Notes under the pieces: model-generated | What the model was told of the DNA's origin: nothing | Database searches by the model: none | What the model saw: the letters and a program-made list of their open reading frames with translations, nothing else | Shown: positions 8,365 to 18,147 of the stretch, in pieces | Layout of the letters: each line of letters starts with the position of its first letter | Position numbering within the stretch: the first letter of the stretch is position 1 | Source of the DNA: CSBr16-58 sp051859825 | GTDB taxonomy: Bacteria > Bacteroidota > Bacteroidia > Flavobacteriales > Schleiferiaceae | Assembly: GCA_051859825.1 (NCBI GenBank) | Contig: JBHYFA010000002.1 | Coordinates: 1 to 64,000 of the forward strand | Reading direction: 5' to 3' | Length of the DNA: 64,000 bases | Program-made: the position numbers and the translations under genes

Positions 8365-9333
8365 ATGAGCAATACTAACAAAGTCGTTATTTCCGTGATC
8401 GTTCCCATCTTCAATGAGGAAAAACTTATCGGTGAGTTATACAATCGTTTGGCTCAGTCTGTTGGTCAGCTTACGCAAAATTACGAGCTCATTTTTGTTA
8501 ATGATGGCAGCACAGATCATTCGCTTTTTGAAATATTAAAGCTAAGCGAGAATGATGAGCGCGTACTGTACATCAATTTCAGCCGGAATTTCGGTCATCA
8601 GATAGCCGTTACTGCGGGTTTGGATGCCTGCAAAGGAAAAGCGGTGGTCATCATCGACGGTGACCTTCAAGACCCACCTGAGCTGATTCCTGAACTTTAT
8701 CAAAAGCATCAAGAGGGCTTCGAGGTTGTTTATGCAAAAAGAAAGAGTAGGAAGGGCGAAAACTTTTTTAAACGTTTTACGGCCAAGGCATTCTACCGTA
8801 TTCTCAAAGCCATTACCAGTATAGATATACCCATTGATACCGGAGATTACCGATTGATTGATAAGAAGGTGGTACACTACTTACGACAGATGCCCGAGCA
8901 AAATAAATTTTTACGCGGACAAATAGCTTGGATTGGTTTTAAACAAACGCAGGTTTACTTTGACAGAGAAAAGAGAAAATACGGGAAAACCAATTATTCA
9001 TTGGGTAAGATGCTGCATTTTGCCATGGATGGAATTACGAGTTTTTCCGATGTGCCATTAAAGATCGTTACGAGACTCGGTTTTTTGATTTCTTTCGTAG
9101 CCTTCCTCATTATTTTTTATGCTTCATATTCCCATTTTGTGCTTCGAGAAACCATTTCCGGCTGGACTTCACTTATTATGAGCGCAACGCTTATTGGCGG
9201 TGTGCAGCTTATTTCTATTGGAATTATTGGTGAATACCTCAGTAGAATCAACAAGAATGTGTTGAATCGGCCTTTGTATATTGTGGAGAAGACGAATATT
9301 GTGGAGGAAGGACAAGAGGAAAAAGAAGCCTAG
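8365..9333 (+). CDS. Glycosyltransferase family 2, membrane-anchored (DPM1/GtrB-like)
   Basis: The 322-aa protein has a GT2 catalytic domain: ISVIVPIFNEE (residues 9-19), a NDGSTD nucleotide-binding motif near 46, and DGDLQD as the DxD-type metal site near 98. Two C-terminal membrane helices follow (about 232-254 and 267-290). This architecture is that of polyprenyl-phosphate glycosyltransferases such as GtrB/ArnC and dolichyl-phosphate mannose synthase homologues, which load a sugar onto a lipid carrier. The actual sugar and glycan cannot be told. It stands alone between two hairpin terminators. Confidence 0.88.
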   Translation: MSNTNKVVISVIVPIFNEEKLIGELYNRLAQSVGQLTQNYELIFVNDGSTDHSLFEILKLSENDERVLYINFSRNFGHQIAVTAGLDACKGKAVVIIDGDLQDPPELIPELYQKHQEGFEVVYAKRKSRKGENFFKRFTAKAFYRILKAITSIDIPIDTGDYRLIDKKVVHYLRQMPEQNKFLRGQIAWIGFKQTQVYFDREKRKYGKTNYSLGKMLHFAMDGITSFSDVPLKIVTRLGFLISFVAFLIIFYASYSHFVLRETISGWTSLIMSATLIGGVQLISIGIIGEYLSRINKNVLNRPLYIVEKTNIVEEGQEEKEA

Positions 9334-9354
9334 TCCAATATACATCTTCAAAAA

Positions 9355-9397
9355 CAAAAAACCCATACACGGCTAGTAAGCTAAGTATGGGTTTTTA
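9355..9397. terminator. Bidirectional terminator
   Basis: AAAAACCCATAC pairs with GTATGGGTTTTT around a 16-nt loop. With A and T runs on both sides it can serve both the glycosyltransferase gene and the convergent T9SS gene. Confidence 0.75.
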
Positions 9398-9411
9398 TTA
9401 TGAATTAACTA

Positions 9412-11103
9412 CTACATCAATAGTACCTTTTTCTGGTACACTTCTCCATTATCCAAATGAATATGCAGAATATAAACCCCTGGTTTCAAAGAACCCATTG
9501 AATATCTCAATTTAGATGTGGTCTCATTTTGTAGGTGAATAATACGACCTTCTGGACTAATAGCTTGAACAGACGTAATGCTTCGTTCCGTTAGACTTCC
9601 TAAATCTATTTCTACGAATGTCTGGGCAGGGTTAGGATAAATCTTAATTTCGTTGGAAGCAAATCCATCAAGCGACATCAAGCTGGTGGGTAGATTTTTA
9701 CAAACATCACCACTATTGCAATTTCCAAATACCTCCATACATACCAACACAGAGTCTGGATCTGAAAAAGTGAAGCTTACGGTGTCGCCTACGAGACGGT
9801 TGCCGGCAATATCCCAAACGGTGGAGTCAGCAAAGCGCTGATTCGACCTAAACTCAAGCTCAAGATTCCCGAGGTAAATCACATCAAAATCGATAGGATT
9901 TACCGAAGGAATGCGAATATTGGATGCTGAAAGACTGTCATTATCCGGGAACTGATCGCCCGCAGCAGCCACTGATGCGAAAATAGAAATATTTCCTCCG
10001 GCTGATGAATTAAATGAGCCAAGACTAAAGGTGTCTTGTGCAAAAGAAGTTAGCCCACCGGGGAAAGACATATTAATCATGTCATTAATATCCCCGCTGA
10101 TGATTACTGAAAGAGGTAAAATGGGAAGTGGATTGATTCCATTGTTACGAACCACTAATTGTACGTTCATATTGGTAGCGCCACACTCACCGTCAACGGG
10201 AGAAAGAATTTGCACCAATTCAGCATCGAGATCAAATGGATTACATATTTCCAGTGAATCACTCCAATCACTAAAAATGCTGTCACATCTTTCACGAACG
10301 AAGAAACAACCACACGAACCTTGAGTAAGTCCGGGGATTACATATCCATTATTGTTGGTAACGTTACTATCCACAAAAGTTGCTTGACCTGTGCCTGGGG
10401 TAAAGCCGCAAGGACCAAATTCCACCACCCAGTCTGACCCCGCACTCATCCAAGATACAAAAGCATCGCCGTTTGCGTTTGCTGAATCTAATGTCAATGC
10501 TACCGGTTCAGAGGCACAGGGCTGTGTTTGCATATCAAATCCTACGTGAGCAACCAAGCCTTGCGTTTGTACGCTCGTAGATGTTCGCGGGCCGTAAAGT
10601 GTTCTTCCCGGAAGGTCGCCGTTTACTATTGCAAAACCCGGGTTGTGTCCGGTTTGAGAAAAATCCATCACGATATTGCTCACACCATCATACAAAATCG
10701 GCGTAGTGAGCGGGAATTCCACCCAGCTTCCACCTGTTGGTATAATAACTCTAGTTGGTGAAGCCGGAGCCGAGTAAAAAACGGTGTCAACGGGAGAGAA
10801 AAACGGTCCGCCGGCAGTGAGTGTAGTAGCAGTAGTGAATCCTACTTGAATCAAAACATCTGTAAAATTAGGCAATACCTGCGAGGAAGATTTCACGTAT
10901 ATTTTGGTGATTAACCCAGCGGGGGCATTAAAATCAGATGCTAGGTATAATACCTGACGGCGGTTGTTATTGGCGTTATTAAACGGAAACGCATTGTTAG
11001 GGAATAACGGAGTTGCTGGCTCAAACGGAAATTGGGGCTGCGCGAACAGGTCGCCAATACCTATAAATAACAACATAACCAGCGAGAAGGTAGCTTTTTT
11101 CAT
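9412..11103 (-). CDS. Secreted protein with T9SS type A sorting domain
   Basis: 563 aa with an N-terminal signal peptide (MKKATFSLVMLLFIGIGDLFAQ). The last 75 residues or so form a type A T9SS sorting domain: KIYPNPAQTFVEIDL, an SPEGRI turn, LKPGVYILHI and a terminal KKVLLM. The middle is beta-rich and Asn/Ser/Thr/Gly-rich, with fibronectin-like stretches and paired cysteines, and no enzymatic motif was recognised. It is expected to be exported across the outer membrane and anchored or released. The surface role is unknown. Confidence 0.9.
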   Translation of the reverse strand: MKKATFSLVMLLFIGIGDLFAQPQFPFEPATPLFPNNAFPFNNANNNRRQVLYLASDFNAPAGLITKIYVKSSSQVLPNFTDVLIQVGFTTATTLTAGGPFFSPVDTVFYSAPASPTRVIIPTGGSWVEFPLTTPILYDGVSNIVMDFSQTGHNPGFAIVNGDLPGRTLYGPRTSTSVQTQGLVAHVGFDMQTQPCASEPVALTLDSANANGDAFVSWMSAGSDWVVEFGPCGFTPGTGQATFVDSNVTNNNGYVIPGLTQGSCGCFFVRERCDSIFSDWSDSLEICNPFDLDAELVQILSPVDGECGATNMNVQLVVRNNGINPLPILPLSVIISGDINDMINMSFPGGLTSFAQDTFSLGSFNSSAGGNISIFASVAAAGDQFPDNDSLSASNIRIPSVNPIDFDVIYLGNLELEFRSNQRFADSTVWDIAGNRLVGDTVSFTFSDPDSVLVCMEVFGNCNSGDVCKNLPTSLMSLDGFASNEIKIYPNPAQTFVEIDLGSLTERSITSVQAISPEGRIIHLQNETTSKLRYSMGSLKPGVYILHIHLDNGEVYQKKVLLM

Positions 11104-11363
11104 TTTGTGTAATCGTTTTTTAAAAATTATGCAACGAAGGTAGTTTGCAAAATGGATTTTAGTTCGTTAAATCATCTTTTGGAAAACTTAAATTTGTTTG
11201 AATCAAAGCTGATTAAGTCATGACATTTAAATTTATGCTAACAAAACATCAAGGCTGTTTCGTGGAATATTTCTTGACTAATTTGGCGCGATGAATTCCT
11301 CCAAATTTTCGTGTATGAAGCTTGGATGTTTTTCAATATATGAACTTGTTAATCCTTTAAATT

Positions 11364-11864
11364 ATGAAAAAACTCGCATTACTATTAGCCGTCGCCACCA
11401 TCGGCATTTCTTGTCGTAGAGAAGGTCCTCCAGGCCCTCCGGGTCCGCGTGGTCCTGGCGCCAACTTCACTATTCTCAACGCTACCGTTAATCCTAACGA
11501 CTGGCAACCTTTTGGGAATCCTGGTGAACCTGATTTCCAGTATTTCGCGGTCTTTAATGCTCCGGAAATTACTCAGAATGTATTCAATAATAGCTTGGTG
11601 GTTGGTTATATTATCGACAATAATATTGCATTCATCTTGCCCAACACCATCAATTATGGTGACTTTATCACTGAGTTTAGTATGATTCACACAGTAGGCT
11701 CGATTGAGTTTATTGCCAAAGACAGTGATTTGTTTACCGAAGCACCAACCAATCCCATTGATTTCCGTGTATATATCGTTTCCGCATCTGCGAGGATAGA
11801 CGGTATGGAGAATTGGGATATGGAGGAGTTGGAAGAGTACTTAGAAAAGATGGAGGCGGAATAG
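11364..11864 (+). CDS. Lipoprotein with a short collagen-like tract
   Basis: 166 aa. The signal peptide ends in a lipobox (IGISC, Cys17), so it is probably lipid-anchored. Immediately after the anchor come four Gly-x-y triplets (GPPGPPGPRGPG, residues 22-33), a minimal collagen-like tract. A beta-rich domain of about 110 residues with no recognised family follows, and the C-terminus is acidic (MEELEEYLEKMEAE). Similar short GPPGPPG leaders occur after the lipobox in many Bacteroidota lipoproteins. Four triplets are too few for a stable triple helix, so a spacer role is more likely. Confidence 0.8.
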   Translation: MKKLALLLAVATIGISCRREGPPGPPGPRGPGANFTILNATVNPNDWQPFGNPGEPDFQYFAVFNAPEITQNVFNNSLVVGYIIDNNIAFILPNTINYGDFITEFSMIHTVGSIEFIAKDSDLFTEAPTNPIDFRVYIVSASARIDGMENWDMEELEEYLEKMEAE

Positions 11865-11904
11865 AAATTGAATTTTTTTAGACCAATCTCTTCTTGTTAA
11901 TAGT

Positions 11905-11935
11905 AAAGCCCATGGTGAAAGCTATGGGCTTTTTG
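11905..11935 (+). terminator. Terminator after the collagen-like lipoprotein
   Basis: AAAGCCCATGG pairs with CTATGGGCTTT (one mismatch) around a 6-nt loop and is followed by a T run. Confidence 0.75.
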
Positions 11936-13155
11936 GGCTTAAAAACGGTAGCCTATACCAAGTTAAAAAACGTCATAATTTTGTAGCTCATTTGCTTGAT
12001 TAATTAGCCTCTTGGGTATAGAATCCTAAATGATAGGAGGTTTCAAACCGATGATGCTTTCCTAATCCATAAATGAAATTAGTTTCAAATCAGATACAAA
12101 CTAATATTTTAACATATAATGGAGATCCTAATTGTTTGAGGAAGGCAGATTATCATTTTTATAAAATTTCCGTTCGGCACTAAGTTTTGGCAAAAAAAGA
12201 TTAGCTATAGAAAGGCCAAATAATGTATAAGATATTTATTCAAACCACCTATTCCATAAAGAGAGTAGCGATGACAATGGCTTTATTTTTATGCTCAACT
12301 TCGTTAATTATTTAATCTTTGTAAAAGTTTAAGGTCTTGAGTAAAGCACGATGTGGATTTCCCAGTAGAATAGTTTAATCTTTCTTCGATTTAAACTATC
12401 TTTTTGTTTTCTTTGGAGATCAGATTGAGCAAAAGGTTTAAAGTAGAACACTAATCTTCTAATTTTATAATTGTTTGGGTTAAACCAATATTTTCCATTA
12501 TTTATTTTTTTAACAACACTTAAATAATGCATTGTGAATACAAAAATGGAAAACGGGAGTAAATAACTAAATTTGTCAACTCTTTTCATTTTGTTTTTAA
12601 AGGTTATATTGGAATACGCCATGTTATACTCATCGGTGCTTGCGCGAAACTTTTGCATGGCTATTTCATATTTAGTGTCTTTAAATTTAAAATTATGATT
12701 CAGATAAGCCGTTTTGTAATAACACTTCAAAAATATCGTTTGACGCTGTTTTAAGTCTATCTATTGCATATACAATAAGTATTCACTAAACACATAATTA
12801 TATAGTCAAATATAGACATGACTCTGTAAATCGTATTTTACACTGAAAATTCAAATGATATCAAACTAATTATGCTTACTTTATTGCATATACCGGCAAG
12901 TATTCGTCGAAGATAACTATACAGATCCGCTCTTTAATCGACGGTAAATATGTGTAAGTTCAAGTGGAAGAGTGCCCCTCCCTAGGCGATTACATATAGA
13001 TACTTCTGATCATTTAATAAGTAAAGCCTTTTTTATTGTTTGTAAAGCTGAAACGCATGAATGTAGCCGAAATATCCATCTATTATAGATCTCAATACTT
13101 TGGCTAAAATGAGGTTATTCGGAAAATAATAATAGAAGAAAATCTTCGATGAAAA
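11936..13155. other. AT-rich, gene-poor interval of 1.2 kb
   Basis: This stretch is visibly richer in A and T than its neighbours and has no gene that can be named. A 30-codon open frame at 12223 begins like a signal peptide and soon stops, as a truncated gene might. The only longer frame is the 133-aa one at 12329-12730. It may be the remains of a lost or transferred segment. Confidence 0.4.
12329..12730 (-). CDS. Hypothetical small protein, doubtful
   Basis: 133 aa, very rich in Lys, Asn, Phe and Tyr, with one hydrophobic stretch (FSYLLPFSIFVFTMHYLSVV, about residues 53-72) that could be a membrane helix. No family was recognised, no promoter consensus stands before it, and the AT bias alone could yield such a frame. 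It may be a real accessory gene or a chance frame. Confidence 0.3.
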   Translation of the reverse strand: MKCYYKTAYLNHNFKFKDTKYEIAMQKFRASTDEYNMAYSNITFKNKMKRVDKFSYLLPFSIFVFTMHYLSVVKKINNGKYWFNPNNYKIRRLVFYFKPFAQSDLQRKQKDSLNRRKIKLFYWEIHIVLYSRP

Positions 13156-15051
13156 TCAAGATCTAAGCTGACGCCCAAGCCATGTATCAAAGCCCATGTT
13201 TTCTGAAAGATTTAATTTCCTAATTAAGCGATATTTTTTTGTGGCTACACTAGTAGTAGAAATTCCCATTATATTGGCAATTTCTTTATTGCTGAGCTGC
13301 ATGGCGGCGAGCACACAAAAATCAATTTCGCTTCTCGTGAGATTGTACTCCGGCTTCGATAAATTCACCAAGAGTATAGGGTTGATGGCTTTAAACTTTT
13401 CAATGGTTGAATTCCAGTTTTGACTGTCTTTTTTTCTAATGCGCTTGAGCCCCTTATCTAAAATGGGGGACCCTTCTTTTTTTATCATTTCATCAATACG
13501 GGCTATCTCCTCTTGCAGGCGGATGCGTTCGCTGGTTTGCTCAATGAGCTCCACCTCTTTTTCCTTGATGATTTTATCTTTTAACACCCCTAAAGCCTTT
13601 TCTTTTTCCAAATCTTTTTGGACAATCTTGTGCTGTGCGGTAAGTGCTTTAAATGCCTTGATGTTGTTCTTTTTTCGGTAGTTGTAAAAGAGCCAACCGC
13701 AATACAGCCCTAGGAACAAAAACACCGCCATTGCAGATGCGAAATACGCAGACCGTCGTTTTTCTTTAGCTTCCTGCTGCATCATGTTGTCTTGATGCTG
13801 CTGTACCTTTAGCTCGTAGCGCTTATACAGTTCTTCAATTTGCACGCGATTGAAGTGCAGGGCAATGGAATCGCTCAATACGATTATCTTTTGGGCATAC
13901 CGATACGCCTGCTCATAATCTTCCTTCAGCTCCATGATGCGTGTCATCGACTCGTAAAAAGCCGATTGGTTTTCCATGGAAGACAAGCGCAGAATGTCTC
14001 GAAAAACTTCGGTGTTTAGGGCAAATTCCAGTAAAGAGTCAATCAAAACGACATCTTCTTGGCTCCAGGCATAACGAAGGGTAAGCGCCATCGTATTGAT
14101 CAATCTGGGAATATGATGTTCAAGGCCTTCGCTTATTGCTTTGAGGTAGTAGCGCTCCGCCAAATTGGGTATCCCCACACCTTCGTAATAGCGGCCCATC
14201 ATTTCCCAAGTATAATTATTCCAAATGGGATTGTTGTACAGCATCAATCCCGCCTCGGCCTCTTTGAGAAAGATTTCTGCCGTGTCGTAACGACCTTGAT
14301 CTAAATACATGTTGGCTTGGGCAGCAAGGGTTATAAAAAAAGCATCTTGATTGGGGCTGTCTTTGAGCTCACCTTTGGCTTCATCAAACAGCTTTTCTGC
14401 GAAATCAAAATTGGACAATTTGGCATACAGGCTTCCCAGTTTCTGTTTCTCAACCGCTATTTTAATGCTGTTTTGGTGAGACCCTCTCTCCCAATAATTA
14501 ATGCTTTTCAGAAGATATTCGGTGGCTAATTCGTAATTTTCCATGGCCTTATACACGGAGGCGTACTCTCCGTATATCAATCCAAACAAGTCAAAGTTTT
14601 GGGTTTTTTGCGCAATTTGATCGGCCATCCGCAAAGCCTCTAAGCTTTTACCGTAGCGTCCGGCATTTTTTAAAACGATGCCCATATTGTTGAACGTTTT
14701 AGCCTTGCGGACATCGTAGTTCATTAAGGCATTTACCGCTCGTTCAAAGTAGTGTAACGCACTGTCTGTATTGTTCTGTACACCGTAATAAACCCCTATG
14801 TTGTTGAGCACAATCCCGTACAAGCTATCGTGTTGCTGTTTGGTGCGTTTCTCAAGTTGGTTCAGCGTATTAATTGCGCGCTGTGGTTCGGAGAAAATCA
14901 AATCAAACGCTTGCACAACCTCCTCATAGTCAACTTTCTTTTGGTCATCCTGAGCAGTTGCGTTAACCGTATTGTTAGCGAAAAAGAACAAAATAAGTCC
15001 CGCAACAAATGCCCGGTTCATAAACATAAATGGTTGTAGCATCTCGTTCAA
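13156..15051 (-). CDS. TPR-repeat membrane regulator with LuxR-type HTH
   Basis: 631 aa. A signal-like hydrophobic N-terminus is followed by about 350 residues of tetratricopeptide helices (for example NNIGVYYGVQNNTDSALHYFERAV). A membrane helix lies near residues 437-455 (SAYFASAMAVFLFLGLYCGWLF), then a coiled coil, then a C-terminal LuxR/GerE-type HTH (LTRSEIDFCVLAAMQLSNKE, then IANIMGISTTSVATKKYRL). This periplasmic-TPR/membrane/cytoplasmic-HTH layout is common in Bacteroidota and is thought to pass an envelope signal to DNA. The target is unknown. A start at 15021 (MNRAFVAG) gives a cleaner signal sequence. Confidence 0.85.
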   Translation of the reverse strand: MNEMLQPFMFMNRAFVAGLILFFFANNTVNATAQDDQKKVDYEEVVQAFDLIFSEPQRAINTLNQLEKRTKQQHDSLYGIVLNNIGVYYGVQNNTDSALHYFERAVNALMNYDVRKAKTFNNMGIVLKNAGRYGKSLEALRMADQIAQKTQNFDLFGLIYGEYASVYKAMENYELATEYLLKSINYWERGSHQNSIKIAVEKQKLGSLYAKLSNFDFAEKLFDEAKGELKDSPNQDAFFITLAAQANMYLDQGRYDTAEIFLKEAEAGLMLYNNPIWNNYTWEMMGRYYEGVGIPNLAERYYLKAISEGLEHHIPRLINTMALTLRYAWSQEDVVLIDSLLEFALNTEVFRDILRLSSMENQSAFYESMTRIMELKEDYEQAYRYAQKIIVLSDSIALHFNRVQIEELYKRYELKVQQHQDNMMQQEAKEKRRSAYFASAMAVFLFLGLYCGWLFYNYRKKNNIKAFKALTAQHKIVQKDLEKEKALGVLKDKIIKEKEVELIEQTSERIRLQEEIARIDEMIKKEGSPILDKGLKRIRKKDSQNWNSTIEKFKAINPILLVNLSKPEYNLTRSEIDFCVLAAMQLSNKEIANIMGISTTSVATKKYRLIRKLNLSENMGFDTWLGRQLRS

Positions 15052-15088
15052 GTCTGTTTTATATCAAAGATGCAGAGAACATTAGCCG

Positions 15089-16441
15089 TTACATCATAAT
15101 CATCATCCCCACACTAAAATAGATAAACATGCCGATGACGTCATTGGTGGTGGTAATAAACGGCCCCACCGCCACGGCAGGATCCACTTTTAGTCGATGA
15201 AGTACCAAAGGTACGATGGTTCCGAATAATGCTGCAAATATGATGACGGAAAAAAGTGCCGCACTAACGGTGATGGACAGGTTGTAACTCTTACCCAACA
15301 GATGATTGGCCACAAATATGACGGTGGAACAAACGGCGCCGGTCAATAACCCCACGCCAAAGTCTTTACCGAGTTTGGACATCACGGAATCTTTAAACCC
15401 GCCTTCCGAAGCAAGCGACTGCACCACCAGTGCCGCGGATTGCACACCCACATTTCCTCCGGTAGCGGCAATGAGGGGTATAAATGGCCCCATTTCCGGG
15501 AACTGTGATAAATCAAAATAATCGATGACTCGTGAACTGAAAATACCGCCAACCAAGCCCACAAATACCCAGGGCAAACGGGCTTTGGTCAAAGTAAAGA
15601 CGTTGTCGCGCGATTCCACATCTTGCGTCAAACCAGAAGCCATCTGGTAATCCCTGCCCGCTTCCTCGGTAATTACGTCCACCACGTCATCAATGGTAAT
15701 GCGCCCTACCAGTTCTTTGTTTTCGTTGACTACGGGAATCACCACCAAGTCGTATTTGCGCATTATTCGCGCAACCTCCTCAGCATCGGTGTCGGTAAAT
15801 ACGGAAACCACACTGGGTTCAAAAACCTCAGAAACGGCGGTGCGGGTAGAAGTGGTGAGTAATTTTTTCAGACTTAGGGTTCCGAGCAATACATTGTTGT
15901 CGTCCACCACATACACCGAGTGTACGTGTTCAATTTCTTCGGCTTGGCGGCGCATTTCACGCACGCAGCGCATGAGTTTCCAGTTGTGATTGACCTTCAC
16001 TAATTCCTTGGCCATCAACGATCCGGCGGTGGATTCGTCGTGAGAAAGGAGTTCGGCAATTTCTTTGGCTTGCTGGTCGTCGGAGATTTCTTCAAGTACC
16101 TCCTGTATCCGATTACTAGGTAATTCAGAAATCAAGTCGGCCGCATCATCTGAATCGAGCTCTTCTATTACTTTTTCGGCAATTTCTTTGGAGCTGTAAT
16201 CGGCAAAGAGATCTTGTCGCACCTCATCATCAAGCTCAACAATCACATCAGCGGATAGGGCATTTGGCAAGGCATCTAATAGGCGTTTACCCAATACTAC
16301 ATCGAGTCTATCGATCACTTCGGCAATATCTGCCGGGTGCATATCGGAAACTACCTGAAGCACATCTTCCATCCTATCTTGCAGGAGACATTCCTCTAGA
16401 TACTCTAAAAATGCGGGGGTTAGTTTTACTTCATTACTCAT
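15089..16441 (-). CDS. mgtE: Magnesium transporter MgtE
   Basis: Mg2+ channel/transporter of the inner membrane, 450 aa. The N-terminal acidic superhelical domain contains the MHPADIAEVIDRL repeat, then come two CBS domains (SVYVVDDNNVLLGTLSLKKL and DLVVIPVVNENKELVGRIT), and then about five membrane helices with the conserved GGNVGVQSA pore-region motif. Its start overlaps the end of rsmA by 8 nt, so translational coupling is likely. The rsmA-mgtE pairing is seen in other Bacteroidota (recollection, not checked). Confidence 0.95.
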   Translation of the reverse strand: MSNEVKLTPAFLEYLEECLLQDRMEDVLQVVSDMHPADIAEVIDRLDVVLGKRLLDALPNALSADVIVELDDEVRQDLFADYSSKEIAEKVIEELDSDDAADLISELPSNRIQEVLEEISDDQQAKEIAELLSHDESTAGSLMAKELVKVNHNWKLMRCVREMRRQAEEIEHVHSVYVVDDNNVLLGTLSLKKLLTTSTRTAVSEVFEPSVVSVFTDTDAEEVARIMRKYDLVVIPVVNENKELVGRITIDDVVDVITEEAGRDYQMASGLTQDVESRDNVFTLTKARLPWVFVGLVGGIFSSRVIDYFDLSQFPEMGPFIPLIAATGGNVGVQSAALVVQSLASEGGFKDSVMSKLGKDFGVGLLTGAVCSTVIFVANHLLGKSYNLSITVSAALFSVIIFAALFGTIVPLVLHRLKVDPAVAVGPFITTTNDVIGMFIYFSVGMMIMM

Positions 16442-17201
16442 GATGCAGCATGCCTAATAGTTGGTCAAATTCTTCTACCGAAAGGGTCTCCGGACGGCGC
16501 CCAAAAATAGGCAATTCTTTTTGTTCAGGCGAAAAAGAATAATTTGCCAGCGAACGACGCAACATTTTACGCCGCTGACCGAAGGCCGTTTTTACCAATC
16601 GAAGAAAATCTGCCGGATCATTTTGTATCCTAGGCTGCTCTAAACGTTTGAGATAGATTACTCCAGATTTCACCTTGGGTGGAGGATTGAAGGCGCCTTC
16701 GGCCACGGTGAACTTGTAATCGACCGAGTAAAACGCCTGCACCCACACACTCAAAATACCATAAACCTTGCTGCCGGGAGGGGCGGCGATACGCTCGGCA
16801 ACTTCTTTCTGAAACATTCCGCCGGCGAGCGGGAAGTGCTCACGCAGTTCAACCATGCGAAACATGATTTGCGAAGAAATGTTGTAGGGGAAATTTCCTA
16901 TGAGTGCGGTTGGACCCTGAACGATTTTCCGGATGTCCATCTGCAAAAAGTCACCTTCAAAGATATCGGCTTCGGAAAGAATCAGATGGTTTCGCAGATA
17001 CTCCACCGATTCGGTATCAATTTCTATTGCCTGAACTTTGGAGTATATCTTCTTGAGATGTTTGGTAAGCACCCCTGTGCCCGGACCGATTTCCAGAATA
17101 TTCTCCGGCGCATCCTGAAGAAAAATAGCCGCAATTCGTGCCGCAATATCTTGGGAGGTGAGGAAGTGCTGACCTAGGTGTTTCTTCGGACGAACATTCA
17201 T
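16434..17201 (-). CDS. rsmA: 16S rRNA (adenine(1518)-N(6)/adenine(1519)-N(6))-dimethyltransferase
   Basis: Also called KsgA. It dimethylates two adjacent adenines in the 3' hairpin of 16S rRNA during small-subunit maturation. 255 aa from MNVRPKKHLGQHFL, the family's usual N-terminus; 34 codons of open frame upstream are not part of it. SAM-binding motif I is EIGPGTGVLT and catalytic motif IV is NFPYNIS. The start overlaps the stop of the upstream gene (ATGA), and the stop overlaps mgtE by 8 nt, so three genes form one operon. Confidence 0.95.
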   Translation of the reverse strand: MNVRPKKHLGQHFLTSQDIAARIAAIFLQDAPENILEIGPGTGVLTKHLKKIYSKVQAIEIDTESVEYLRNHLILSEADIFEGDFLQMDIRKIVQGPTALIGNFPYNISSQIMFRMVELREHFPLAGGMFQKEVAERIAAPPGSKVYGILSVWVQAFYSVDYKFTVAEGAFNPPPKVKSGVIYLKRLEQPRIQNDPADFLRLVKTAFGQRRKMLRRSLANYSFSPEQKELPIFGRRPETLSVEEFDQLLGMLHHE

Positions 17202-18103
17202 CGGCGTTGTACTTTTCCGGTTCGCGGGTCTTTTTTGGGCGGATCGCTGGGAAAATCTTGTTTTATTCCTGAGTCGAAAGTGATTTCTTCCCGTAGTTCC
17301 CATACGCCTTTTATAAACTCTAGACCGTCGTAGCTAAAATCCGGTCCGTACATGGCCCACATTCCCGGTGGAGCATTTTCTGGGGGAGATAAGTGGTCTA
17401 GCACAATCATTTTCTCGTGTTCCAAGTAGCGAAACGAAGCGGTTACTGATGTTCCGTACTGAAAAAATAAACGATACGGGGGACGTTCATATTTGTAATC
17501 CATCAACGTGCGTACATTGAAAATCTTGGCGCCAAAACGAGGCACGCCATCAGAGGCGATATGCAAAACGTCAATGAGCTTTTTCTGCACCTGACCACTA
17601 ACGGGACGATAGCCCATGAGCATGTAGTAGGTTTGTCGCTTGTGCGTTACCGTGAAAATCTGGTAATATAAAGCACCGTACCACCTACCGGCCGATAGCA
17701 TTTGATAGGGTGCGCCGCTGAGTTCCGAAGCCAAATCATCGAGTTCGTGCAGGTGAAAATCTTGCTTCTTCTTTTTCCCCCGACGAACTATCAACAGGCC
17801 GTTCATTTTTTCTTTACCGGGAACATCCGGCACAATCCAAGTGAAAATAATCACCTTATTGTCGTCGCTTTTTTGTGCAGAGAGATTTTTTACCGGAGAA
17901 AAATCAATGTCGAAGGGTTTTTCAGCCGATTCCAAAGTTTCAATCAAAAGCTCCTTAAACTCCGCATTCGCCTGATGACGCTCCACACTATCCGCCCCCA
18001 TCATGATTTTTTCGCCTAGTGCAGACAAGCGAAAGACTTCATCGGAAACGCTTTGGGCAAAGAGTCCTAAAGGCAAAAAGAGCAGAAATAAGCGATAGAT
18101 CAT
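17198..18103 (-). CDS. Exported protein of unknown function
   Basis: 301 aa with a signal peptide (MIYRLFLLFLPLGLFAQ). The mature part alternates short strands and includes IIFTWIVPDVPGKEKMNGLLI, YYMLMGYRP and FQYGTSVTASFRYLE. I do not recognise a named family, although the layout looks like a conserved Bacteroidota periplasmic protein. It is first in the operon with rsmA and mgtE, sharing an ATGA overlap with rsmA. The last residues are basic (RTGKVQRR). Confidence 0.8.
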   Translation of the reverse strand: MIYRLFLLFLPLGLFAQSVSDEVFRLSALGEKIMMGADSVERHQANAEFKELLIETLESAEKPFDIDFSPVKNLSAQKSDDNKVIIFTWIVPDVPGKEKMNGLLIVRRGKKKKQDFHLHELDDLASELSGAPYQMLSAGRWYGALYYQIFTVTHKRQTYYMLMGYRPVSGQVQKKLIDVLHIASDGVPRFGAKIFNVRTLMDYKYERPPYRLFFQYGTSVTASFRYLEHEKMIVLDHLSPPENAPPGMWAMYGPDFSYDGLEFIKGVWELREEITFDSGIKQDFPSDPPKKDPRTGKVQRR

Positions 18104-18147
18104 AGTTGGAAAATATGAGGCTGTAAAATAACGATAAAAATGTTTTT

